From assembly GCA_905214525.1 (NCBI GenBank), contig CAJMMN010000033.1, positions 1-20,826 of the forward strand: DNA of 20,826 nt, in the 5' to 3' direction. This document shows, one piece after another, positions 8,219-14,027 of the stretch. Both the position numbers and the translations under genes were made by a program. Each line of letters begins with the position of its first letter. Position 1 is the stretch's first letter. This DNA is from an uncultured bacterium. Lineage in GTDB: Bacteria; Actinomycetota; Coriobacteriia; Coriobacteriales; Coriobacteriaceae. The notes under the pieces are model-generated. The model worked only from the letters and a program-made list of their open reading frames with translations. It ran no database searches and had not been told where the DNA came from.

Positions 8219-9031
8219 ATGTTGTTGTGTCCCGTTTGCCATGAACCGTTGGCGGACGACGAGCGCGGTGCTGCATGCGCGGGCGGACACCGGTTTGACC
8301 GTGCGCGCGAGGGCTATCTATATCTGCTGCGCTCGTCCAAGAGCGGCGACTCCATGGGCGATCCCAAGTCGCAAGCGCGCAGCCGTCGTGACTTTCTGAA
8401 CCGTGGATACTACGCGCCGTTGCGCGACGCAATGGTCGAGCTGGTGCGCGAGCGGGCGACTGGGCGTGCTGCGTCTGCGAACGGTCCTATGACCTTGCTC
8501 GACATTTGCTGTGGCGAGGGCTACTACACCAGCGCCATGGGCGCGGTATCGGGCGTAGATGCTTACGGGTTCGACTTGGGCAAGGAGATGGTGCGCCTGG
8601 CTGCCAAGCGCGGCGATGCGACCTACTTCGTGGCCAACATGAAGGACATCCCCGTGGCGGACGGCGCCTTCGATATGGTGACCGAGCTCTTCGCTCCCTT
8701 TAACGAGCGTGAGTTTGCCCGCGTGCTGGCGCCCGAGGGTTCGCTCTACGCCGTGGTGCCGGGTGCTCGGCATCTGTTTGGCCTCAAGGAGGTGCTCTAC
8801 GACACGCCATATCTCAACGACGAAAAGCTGCCACAGACCACCGAGCTTAAACTGGTCGGAACGCAGCGGGTGACAGCTTCCATCACCCTCCAGACCCAGG
8901 CTGACATCGAGGCGGTGTTCCAGATGACGCCCTACTACTACCGCACGCGCCCCGCCGACAAAGAGCGCCTGGCAAACCTCGATACCCTTCAGACCGATAT
9001 CGACTTTATCATCGCCGAGTACCGCCACTAA
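8219..9031 (+). CDS. rlmA: RlmA-family 23S rRNA (guanine-N1) methyltransferase
   Basis: A 270-residue SAM-dependent methyltransferase. The N-terminus carries the family's zinc module (Cys4, Cys7, Cys20, His24) followed by the signature 'FDRAREGYLYLL' (26-37). The SAM site is 'DICCGEG' (95-101), with 'VDAYGFDLGKEM' as the acidic strand. RlmA enzymes methylate N1 of G745 (RlmA-I) or G748 (RlmA-II, the TlrB type that helps macrolide resistance) in 23S rRNA. Gram-positive members are usually the G748 type, but this cannot be settled from sequence alone. ATG 8219 has AAGGAG with 6 bases spacing. The stop overlaps an AGGGAC-core palindrome and a terminator follows. Confidence 0.9.
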   Translation: MLLCPVCHEPLADDERGAACAGGHRFDRAREGYLYLLRSSKSGDSMGDPKSQARSRRDFLNRGYYAPLRDAMVELVRERATGRAASANGPMTLLDICCGEGYYTSAMGAVSGVDAYGFDLGKEMVRLAAKRGDATYFVANMKDIPVADGAFDMVTELFAPFNEREFARVLAPEGSLYAVVPGARHLFGLKEVLYDTPYLNDEKLPQTTELKLVGTQRVTASITLQTQADIEAVFQMTPYYYRTRPADKERLANLDTLQTDIDFIIAEYRH

Positions 9032-9065
9032 CCTACCAAAAAGGGACAGGTTTATTTTGGCAGGT
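9031..9065. repeat. Palindromic element with AGGGAC core at rlmA stop
   Basis: ACCTACCAAAA (9031-9041) pairs with TTTTGGCAGGT (9055-9065), 10 of 11 positions. The core 9042-9054 reads AGGGACAGGTTTA. The last base of the rlmA stop codon is the first base of the element. A conventional terminator follows 18 bases later, so this element is probably not the main terminator. Confidence 0.6.
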
Positions 9066-9082
9066 TTTATCTGGGCAAACGT

Positions 9083-9120
9083 AAAGGGCCGACCGCGGAG
9101 ATGCGCGATCGGCCCTTTTT
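9083..9120 (+). terminator. Rho-independent terminator after rlmA
   Basis: A 15-base arm (9083-9097, AAAGGGCCGACCGCG) pairs with 9104-9118 with one mismatch around a 6-base loop, and a TTTTT run ends at 9120. It lies between the rlmA stop and the convergent membrane-protein gene. Confidence 0.88.
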
Positions 9121-9156
9121 AGTTGCTTGGCTGCAGGGAGCTGTGGGGGCAGGTGC

Positions 9157-9558
9157 CTACAGACGATCCTTGTTCTCGGCCTTAACGTCGTGTGCCTGCT
9201 GAACAAAGAACAGGTCGTACACCACGATGACAAAGGCGCCATAGTTTATGGCGTCGCCGCCAAACGCGGGAAGCGTGAGCACCGCCTGGGCAAGCGTGGC
9301 GACTGCAGCAACGATACCGAGCTTAAACGCGCCGTCAACCTGCGAAGGCTTGTTGGCACCCTTGATGCCCGCAACGCCTGCGGCGAGATCGATGAGGCCC
9401 TTGGCGATAATCACGGCCGCGGCGAGCATGGCGTTCGATCCGTAGGTGGACTCGAGCTTGCCGGTCGCGATGCCGGCGATTCCAATGACGAGACTGGCGA
9501 TGCCCAGAACAAAATAAATCAGGGCAAGGATTTTGAGAGTCTTGCGAGTGAAGCTCAT
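9157..9558 (-). CDS. Small four-helix membrane protein of unknown function
   Basis: A 133-residue protein with about four hydrophobic helices (near residues 9-31, 44-66, 78-98 and 104-122), short polar loops and a charged C-terminal tail (KAENKDRL). I do not recognise a named family; the Gly/Ala-rich helices and short loops resemble small DUF-type four-helix proteins of Actinobacteria. The frame is open upstream to 9627, but ATG 9558 is chosen because AAAGGA lies 6 bases upstream and the first residues (MSFTRKTLKILALIY) make a natural positive-inside start. It is convergent with rlmA and divergent from the small ORF and rsmJ. Confidence 0.8.
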   Translation of the reverse strand: MSFTRKTLKILALIYFVLGIASLVIGIAGIATGKLESTYGSNAMLAAAVIIAKGLIDLAAGVAGIKGANKPSQVDGAFKLGIVAAVATLAQAVLTLPAFGGDAINYGAFVIVVYDLFFVQQAHDVKAENKDRL

Positions 9559-9608
9559 GGCTGGTCCTTTCGATACGAGTACGCCAACCTGGCGCACCCT
9601 TTGTGCTG

Positions 9609-9637
9609 CACATATGGTGAAGCACATTGTAGTTCAA
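9609..9637 (-). promoter_or_regulatory. Weak promoter candidate for the membrane-protein gene
   Basis: On the minus strand TTGAAC (9637-9632) and TATGTG (9614-9609) are 17 bases apart, a weak match at the -10. TACAAT at 9631-9626 is an alternative -10 without a good -35. Neither is decisive. Confidence 0.3.
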
Positions 9638-9785
9638 CGCGGCGATGCATGCGCCTGAAAGCGACTCTTGCCTGTGCGGCCCAACCTTTCAAAAAGGAAA
9701 GCTGGGCGTAAGCAAAATCGATGGCAGCGTATGCGCGGCGCTGCGATGATGGGGCCATGGCAAGAGCTGGACCGAAGGAGGGGCC

Positions 9786-9929
9786 ATGATGTACGGGGCC
9801 AAGCAAGTGCGCGAGCCGCGTTCGTTAGGAAGGCGTATGGGCGATTCCGTGATCGCTGTCGTGTGCACGGGATTGATGGCGGTGCTTTGCATTGGGATGC
9901 TGTGGACCATGTCGCATGTGGGACAATAA
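9786..9929 (+). CDS. Small single-helix membrane protein (47 residues)
   Basis: An ATG at 9786 (or 9789, the next codon) opens a 48-codon frame ending in TAA at 9927-9929. A strong AAGGAGG (9775-9781) lies 4 bases before the first ATG and 7 before the second, so 9789 may be the true start. The N-terminal half is basic and polar ('AKQVREPRSLGRR'); the C-terminal half is one clear hydrophobic helix (about residues 21-43, 'SVIAVVCTGLMAVLCIGMLW'), which predicts an N-in membrane anchor. No homolog is known to me. The next gene, rsmJ, starts 63 bases downstream in the same direction and may share its transcript. The ribosome binding site plus helix pattern makes a chance ORF less likely. Confidence 0.6.
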   Translation: MMYGAKQVREPRSLGRRMGDSVIAVVCTGLMAVLCIGMLWTMSHVGQ

Positions 9930-9938
9930 CGGACGGTT

Positions 9939-9961
9939 GGGTGCCGACATGAATGGCGCCC
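9939..9961 (+). terminator. Hairpin after the 47-residue ORF, weak terminator candidate
   Basis: GGGTGCC (9939-9945) pairs with GGCGCCC (9955-9961) with one wobble around a 9-base loop. A T-rich stretch (TTTTGTTT) begins only 9 bases later, so this is not a canonical terminator. It lies just before the rsmJ ribosome binding site. Confidence 0.25.
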
Positions 9962-9992
9962 ATGTATTCGTTTTGTTTGCTAAGGAGTGTCC

Positions 9993-10697
9993 ATGGGCGT
10001 CGTCGATCCCTTTTCTGTTGCTCGGGCTGCTGGGCTCGAGCTCGTGCGGACGTCCGAGGGCCTTACGCTCACCGACGGCACGATGGAGTTGCGTGCCGAT
10101 TTTGGCCGCATGCTTCCACGGCTCAAGCAGGGTCGTCTGCAGCAAGAGCTGTTGGTAAAGGCTGCGCGCACAAAAGGCATCGAACAACCATGGGCGATTG
10201 ACGCCACGGCAGGCTTTGGCGAGGATTCGCTGCTGCTGGCGGCAGCGGGCTTTACCGTCGATCTGTATGAGCAGGATTGCGTGATCGCGGCGCTGCTCCA
10301 GGATGCCCTGGATCGCGCGGCAGATGATTCGGCGCTTGCGGCCGCCGTGGCGCGCATGCACTTACATGCGGGCGAGGACAGCATTGCCGGCCTTCGCCAT
10401 ACGGCTGAGCTGGTCGAGCGCGATGAGCTCGCGGCTCCCGACGTGGTGTATCTGGACCCCATGTTTCCTGAGCGCACCAAGAGCGCGGCGGTCAAAAAGA
10501 AGTTCCAGCTCTTGCACCATCTGGAACAGCCGTGTGCCGATGAGGAGACGCTGGTTAAAACTGCGCTTGCAGTGCGGCCGCGCAAGGTCGTTATCAAACG
10601 GCCGGTGAAGGGCCCATTGCTTGCCGGCGTTAAGCCGAGCTATCAGCTTGCGGGCAAGGCCGTCCGCTACGATGTTTTGGTGCCGCCGCGCCCGTAG
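9993..10697 (+). CDS. rsmJ: 16S rRNA (guanine1516-N2)-methyltransferase, RsmJ-like
   Basis: A 234-residue SAM-dependent methyltransferase. The layout matches RsmJ closely: a basic lead-in (FGRMLPRLKQGRLQQELLVKA, compare the GRGQ-type segment of E. coli RsmJ), SAM motif 'DATAGFGED' (70-78), 'VDLYEQDCVIAALLQDAL' (acidic strand), catalytic 'VVYLDPMFP' (151-159) followed by 'KSAAVKKKFQ', and the late 'KVVIKRP'. In E. coli the enzyme makes m2G1516 in 16S rRNA. A GTG at 9987 is also in frame, but ATG 9993 is chosen because AAGGAG (9982-9987) lies 5 bases before it. The family is best known from Proteobacteria, so this copy may be an ortholog or an actinobacterial relative. Confidence 0.88.
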   Translation: MGVVDPFSVARAAGLELVRTSEGLTLTDGTMELRADFGRMLPRLKQGRLQQELLVKAARTKGIEQPWAIDATAGFGEDSLLLAAAGFTVDLYEQDCVIAALLQDALDRAADDSALAAAVARMHLHAGEDSIAGLRHTAELVERDELAAPDVVYLDPMFPERTKSAAVKKKFQLLHHLEQPCADEETLVKTALAVRPRKVVIKRPVKGPLLAGVKPSYQLAGKAVRYDVLVPPRP

Positions 10698-10749
10698 CCT
10701 GCGCGTGATGGCCGGCGATGTGTCGGTGCCGTGCCGCTGCGTGAGCGCC

Positions 10750-10771
10750 GCTCCGTTGCGGAGCCTATTTC
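10750..10771 (+). terminator. Short hairpin after rsmJ, possible terminator
   Basis: GCTCC (10750-10754) pairs with GGAGC (10760-10764) around GTTGC, followed by CCTATTTCC. The stem is short and the T run weak. It lies between the convergent rsmJ and hypothetical genes. Confidence 0.3.
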
Positions 10772-11061
10772 CAAGGATGCGACGTCAGATGCCACCCGCC
10801 GCAGTATTCGCATTTGTAGCAGGCCAAACCACGCCGTCCACGGTTTTCGCAGTCGGCCATAACGGCCTCGGCCTCGGCGCGTGTGTCGTAGCGGTTTTTG
10901 CGCTCGCACGATTTGTAGCGCCAAGCCTCATCGCGCTCGGCGTCCAGGGCATCGCGGCGCTCGTCCTCGCGCGCAAACAGGTCGCTCATATCGCCGCCGG
11001 TGGCAGCGCCCAAAAACTCGCTTTTGGCCTTTGACCAGGCGGCTCGCTTTTTGCTTCCCAT
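10765..11061 (-). CDS. Small hypothetical protein with C-terminal Cys/His motif
   Basis: A 98-residue protein. The N-terminal half is basic then acidic and predicted helical ('MGSKKRAAWSKAKSEFL', 'REDERRDALDAERDEAWRYK'). The C-terminus reads 'ACYKCEYCGGWHLTSHPWK', with Cys84-x2-Cys87 followed by His91 and His95, a likely single metal site. Endings of the form C-x2-C-G-x-WHLT recur in small actinobacterial and phage proteins of unknown role. The frame is open to 11094, but ATG 11061 is chosen because AAGGAG lies 3 bases upstream. It is convergent with rsmJ and divergent from the GNAT gene, with a perfect 8-bp dyad between them. Function unknown; nucleic-acid or protein binding is a guess. Confidence 0.75.
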   Translation of the reverse strand: MGSKKRAAWSKAKSEFLGAATGGDMSDLFAREDERRDALDAERDEAWRYKSCERKNRYDTRAEAEAVMADCENRGRRGLACYKCEYCGGWHLTSHPWK

Positions 11062-11085
11062 CCGCTCCTTGCCCTTTCCAAACGC

Positions 11086-11115
11086 TGGTATCATTGCTCA
11101 ATTAAAGTGATACCA
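11086..11115. promoter_or_regulatory. Perfect dyad between divergent genes, candidate operator
   Basis: TGGTATCA (11086-11093) and TGATACCA (11108-11115) form a perfect 8-bp inverted repeat with an AT-rich 14-base spacer. It sits 24 bases from the hypothetical gene start and 19-22 from the GNAT start, where both promoters should lie. No regulator gene is adjacent. Confidence 0.45.
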
Positions 11116-11134
11116 ATAAACGTGAGGTCGCCGC

Positions 11135-11626
11135 GTGATGATCAGAAAAACCCTCGAGACCGACATTCCCGCCGTCATGGCTATCTATGATGCCGCCCGC
11201 GCCTTTATGCGCGCGCATGGCAACGCCACGCAGTGGCCCGAGGGCACGCCTTCGGCCGAGCAGCTGGCTGCCGATATCGCCGCCGGTGGCAGCTATGTGT
11301 GCGAAGTCGACGGTCGCGTGGTGGCGACGTTTGCCTTTTTGCCGGGCCCGGACGAGTGCTATGACGTCATCGAGGACGGTCAGTGGCGCAGCGACACTCC
11401 GTACGCCGTGCTGCACCGCGTGGCGTCCGACGGCACCGTGCACGGTATCGCGGCCGCGATGTTTGCCTTTGCCAAGGAGCGTGCCGACCATCTGCGTATC
11501 GATACGCACGCGGACAACCTGCCCATGCAGGGTGCGAGCCTCAAGGCAGGGTTCGAGCGCGCCGGCGTCGTGTATGTGTCCGACGGCACGCCGCGCGTTG
11601 CGTTCGACTGGCTGCGCGAGGCATAA
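11135..11626 (+). CDS. GNAT-family N-acetyltransferase
   Basis: A protein of about 163 residues with the GNAT fold, which transfers an acetyl group from acetyl-CoA to an amine. It begins 'IRKTLETDIPAVMAIYDAARAFM', a typical first strand and helix. 'SYVCEVDGRVVATFAFLP' forms the central strands, and 'LRIDTHADNLPMQGASLKAGFERAGVVYV' is the late motif with the conserved Asn-Pro-Met region found in many GNATs. The acetyl-CoA loop is less typical than Q/R-x2-G-x-G/A: it reads 'VASDGTVHGIAAAMF'. Two starts are possible: GTG 11135 (7 bases after GAGG) or ATG 11138. Substrate unknown. A strong terminator follows, so the gene is probably monocistronic. Confidence 0.88.
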   Translation: MMIRKTLETDIPAVMAIYDAARAFMRAHGNATQWPEGTPSAEQLAADIAAGGSYVCEVDGRVVATFAFLPGPDECYDVIEDGQWRSDTPYAVLHRVASDGTVHGIAAAMFAFAKERADHLRIDTHADNLPMQGASLKAGFERAGVVYVSDGTPRVAFDWLREA

Positions 11627-11660
11627 GGGCCGAGTCACATACCAGCGTTTCATCGAAATG

Positions 11661-11687
11661 AAAATGGCCCCGCGTGGGGCCATTTTT
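11661..11687 (+). terminator. Rho-independent terminator after the acetyltransferase
   Basis: A perfect 11-bp stem (AAAATGGCCCC 11661-11671 with GGGGCCATTTT 11676-11686) around GCGT, ending in a TTTTT run at 11683-11687. It lies 35 bases after the stop. Confidence 0.92.
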
Positions 11688-11930
11688 GGTAAAACGCGTC
11701 GTTGTGGGACTCGCATTGTTACCGCCTCAGATGAGACCGGGCAGACAAAAGGGGAGGTGCCGGCTTTCGTAAGGCGCGAACCTACGAAAATCGCCGCGCG
11801 GCAACGCAGGGCGATGAGCTTGGTCGGGGGATAGGGCCCGCTTCGCCCGCCGGCCCGTAAATTGTATCATCCAGTGTGGAACGAGGATGCCCGTTGCCGA
11901 GTGCGACGGGCTTGCAATAAGAGGAGAGCC
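11688..11930. other. Intergenic leader upstream of the TetM-like GTPase
   Basis: With the terminator this forms a 304-base gap without a recognised gene. It contains a hairpin (TTTCGTA 11765-11771 with TACGAAA 11783-11789), a purine-rich stretch (AAAAGGGGAGG, about 11747-11757) and a weak promoter further on. Short open frames are present but none is convincing. A regulatory leader is possible but unsupported. Confidence 0.3.
11842..11870 (+). promoter_or_regulatory. Weak promoter candidate for the TetM-like GTPase
   Basis: TTCGCC (11842-11847) and TATCAT (11865-11870) are 17 bases apart, with 60 bases to the start codon. The -35 match is only 3/6, so confidence is low. Confidence 0.3.
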
Positions 11931-13934
11931 ATGTCGAAGCAAGCGGTCGTTGGAATCTTGGCGCATGTCGATGCCGGCAAGACCACACTGGCCGAGGCCA
12001 TGCTGTTCTGCGCGGGTCGCATTCGCAAGCGCGGCCGCGTGGACGATGGCGACTCGCACCTGGATACCAACGCCATCGAGCGCGAGCGCGGCATCACGAT
12101 TTTCTCGTCGCAGGCCGTGTTCGACCACGGTGATACCCGCGTCATGCTCGTGGACGCTCCCGGACACGTGGATTTTTCGGCCGAGGCAGAGCGCACGTTG
12201 CGTGCGCTCGACTACGCGATTTTGGTGGTAGGTGCCAACGACGGCGTGCAGGGGCACACCGAAACCCTGTGGCGCCTGCTTGCGCGCTATGACATTCCGA
12301 CGTTCATCTATATCAACAAAATCGATTTGGAGAATCCCGGCCGCGATGTTTTGCTGGCACAACTTGGGCAGCGTCTTTCCGAGGGCTGCCTCGATGCGAA
12401 CGAACTGCTGGCGGGCGGCGCCGCTTGGGAGGACGCTGCCGCGTTGGACGAGGCAGCCCTCGAGGAGTTTCTTGAGACGGGTGAGCTTTCCGTTGCAACG
12501 CTTTCGCGCATGGTTGCCGAGCGCAGGCTCTTTCCCTGCTTTGCCGGCTCGGCGCTCAAGGATCAGGGCGTGGGCGAGCTGCTGGATGGTATGTGCACGC
12601 TGATGCGTGAGCAGGCGTGGCCGCCGGAGTTCGCCGCGCGTGTCTATCGTGTCAGCCGCGGTGTTCGTGGCGAGCGCTTGGCTTGGGTTAAAGTGACCGG
12701 CGGCACACTGCATGCCAAACAGATGATTGACGGGCGTTCCGGCGCCGAGGCATGGGAGCAAAAGGTCGATCAGGTGCGCATCTATAACGGAGAGAAGTAC
12801 GAGCTTGCCCAGGAAGTTGCCGCTGGCGGTATTTGTGCCGTGACGGGTCTTGCGCACGTTCGCCCGGGGGATGCCTTGGGTGCGGAGCCCGGGTGCGATG
12901 CGCCCGTCATTGCGCCGGTCCTCACCTATACGGTGCTCCCGGGCGAACATGATGTCCATGCGGTGTTTAAAGCGCTGGCTGAGCTGACGGACGAAGACCC
13001 CATGCTCGGCGTAAGCTGGAATACGCATCTTGAGCAGATTCACTTGCAGTTGATGGGCGCCGTGCAACTCGAGGTCGTGCAGCGGGTGTTGGCCGATCGC
13101 TTTGACCTTTCGATTGAGTTTGAGCCCGGCGGCATTCTCTATAAGGAGACTATTTCGCGGCCGGTCGAGGGCGTGGGCCACTTTGAGCCGCTGCGCCACT
13201 ATGCCGAGGTGCATCTGCGCCTGGAGCCGTTGCCGGCGGGTTCGGGTGTGCAGTTTGGCACCGTGACCTCGGCCGACGAGCTCGATCTTAACTGGCAGCG
13301 TTTGGCACTCACCAACGCTATGGAGCGCGACCACCTGGGCGTGCTGACGGGCTCGCCCATCACCGATGTGCGCATTACGCTCGCGGGCGGCCGCGCGCAT
13401 GCCAAACACACCGAGGGCGGCGATTTTCGCCAGGCCACGTACCGCGCGATTCGCCAGGGTTTGATGCAGGCGCGCGAGGCCGGCGCGGCGGTGTTGTTGG
13501 AGCCGTGGTATCGCTTTGAGCTCGAGGTGCCGGGGGAGTGCGTGGGCCGGGCGCTCTCGGATGCCACGCGCATGAGTGCCGAGTACGAGCCGCCGACGAT
13601 GGCGGGAGACCGGGCGAAGCTTGTGGGTCGCGTTCCGGCATCTGAGGTGCAAGATTATGCGCTGGAGGTGGCTGCCTACACGAGCGGTCGCGGGCATCTG
13701 TACCTGGAGTTCGCCGGTTATGCGGCTTGCCATGATGGCGAGCGCGTAATCGAGGCTGCCGCCTACGAGCCCGAGGCCGATCTGCCCAACACGCCCGACT
13801 CGGTCTTTTGCGCCCACGGCGCCGGCTACACGGTCAAATGGTATGACGTGCCCGCCGCAGCGCACGTAAAGATCGATCCCGCCACCTTCCGTCCCTGGCG
13901 AGCAGCAGACGCCGAGTTTTTCGGCCACATGTGA
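11931..13934 (+). CDS. TetM/EF-G-like translational GTPase (RPP-like paralog)
   Basis: A 667-residue GTPase of the EF-G/ribosomal-protection group (TetM is 639). G motifs are complete: AHVDAGKTT (11-19), RGIT (53-56), DAPGH (75-79), NKID (129-132). The C-terminal domains align with TetM in order: 'LEQIHLQLMGAVQLEVVQRVL', 'ILYKETISRPVEG', domain IV 'LLEPWYRFELEVPGE', then 'CAHGAGYTVKWYDV'. In place of the TetM/TetO loop near YSPVSTPADF, domain IV has the shorter 'HTEGGDF' (493-499). The late 'SVFCAHGAGYTVKW' is a form I associate with chromosomal RPP-like proteins of gut anaerobes, not acquired tet genes. It probably acts on stalled ribosomes; tetracycline resistance should not be assumed. ATG 11931 has GAGGAGAG just upstream. 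The stop codon lies inside a palindromic repeat. Confidence 0.9.
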   Translation: MSKQAVVGILAHVDAGKTTLAEAMLFCAGRIRKRGRVDDGDSHLDTNAIERERGITIFSSQAVFDHGDTRVMLVDAPGHVDFSAEAERTLRALDYAILVVGANDGVQGHTETLWRLLARYDIPTFIYINKIDLENPGRDVLLAQLGQRLSEGCLDANELLAGGAAWEDAAALDEAALEEFLETGELSVATLSRMVAERRLFPCFAGSALKDQGVGELLDGMCTLMREQAWPPEFAARVYRVSRGVRGERLAWVKVTGGTLHAKQMIDGRSGAEAWEQKVDQVRIYNGEKYELAQEVAAGGICAVTGLAHVRPGDALGAEPGCDAPVIAPVLTYTVLPGEHDVHAVFKALAELTDEDPMLGVSWNTHLEQIHLQLMGAVQLEVVQRVLADRFDLSIEFEPGGILYKETISRPVEGVGHFEPLRHYAEVHLRLEPLPAGSGVQFGTVTSADELDLNWQRLALTNAMERDHLGVLTGSPITDVRITLAGGRAHAKHTEGGDFRQATYRAIRQGLMQAREAGAAVLLEPWYRFELEVPGECVGRALSDATRMSAEYEPPTMAGDRAKLVGRVPASEVQDYALEVAAYTSGRGHLYLEFAGYAACHDGERVIEAAAYEPEADLPNTPDSVFCAHGAGYTVKWYDVPAAAHVKIDPATFRPWRAADAEFFGHM

Positions 13935-13960
13935 CAAAGGGACAGCCCCTTTGTCACATG
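13928..13960. repeat. Palindromic AGGGAC element supplying a stop codon
   Basis: Perfect 14-base arms (13928-13941 and 13947-13960) around ACAGC. The left arm contains ATGTGACAAAGGG, and its ATG TGA in frame is the last codon and stop of the TetM-like gene. A near-identical element lies at 17655-17689. It could act as a hairpin at the mRNA end but has no T tract beyond the stem. Confidence 0.8.
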
Positions 13961-13963
13961 CTA

Positions 13964-14000
13964 TTGGTATAACTCAGTATAAGTTGGTATAACTGTTACC
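13964..14000 (+). promoter_or_regulatory. Promoter with direct repeats upstream of the ATPase gene
   Basis: TTGGTATAACT occurs twice exactly 20 bases apart (13964-13974, 13984-13994). TTGGTA (13964-13969) and TATAAC (13988-13993) with an 18-base spacer make a plausible promoter. The second repeat runs into GTTACC to form an imperfect dyad (GGTATAAC-T-GTTACC, 13986-14000). Repeats two helical turns apart over a promoter suggest a bound regulator. Confidence 0.5.
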
Positions 14001-14027
14001 AGGGTTTGCCAATCCGAGGAGGCCGAT

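Noticed and set aside
9645..9749. 34-codon frame starting ATG 9645
   Set aside because: No ribosome binding site and no recognisable composition, unlike the better-supported ORF at 9786.
11757..11834. Short leader peptide upstream of the TetM-like gene (GTG 11757, 25 codons)
   Set aside because: The purine-rich stretch touches the GTG with no spacing and the peptide has no features; a chance frame is more likely.
11931..13934. Tetracycline resistance gene of the Tet(M) type
   Set aside because: The Tet-specific domain IV loop is replaced and nothing nearby suggests a mobile element; the gene fits a chromosomal paralog.
11727..13937. 736-residue open frame antisense to the TetM-like gene
   Set aside because: It covers the whole GTPase gene; the composition is His/Arg-rich without a motif, typical of antisense to GC-biased coding DNA.
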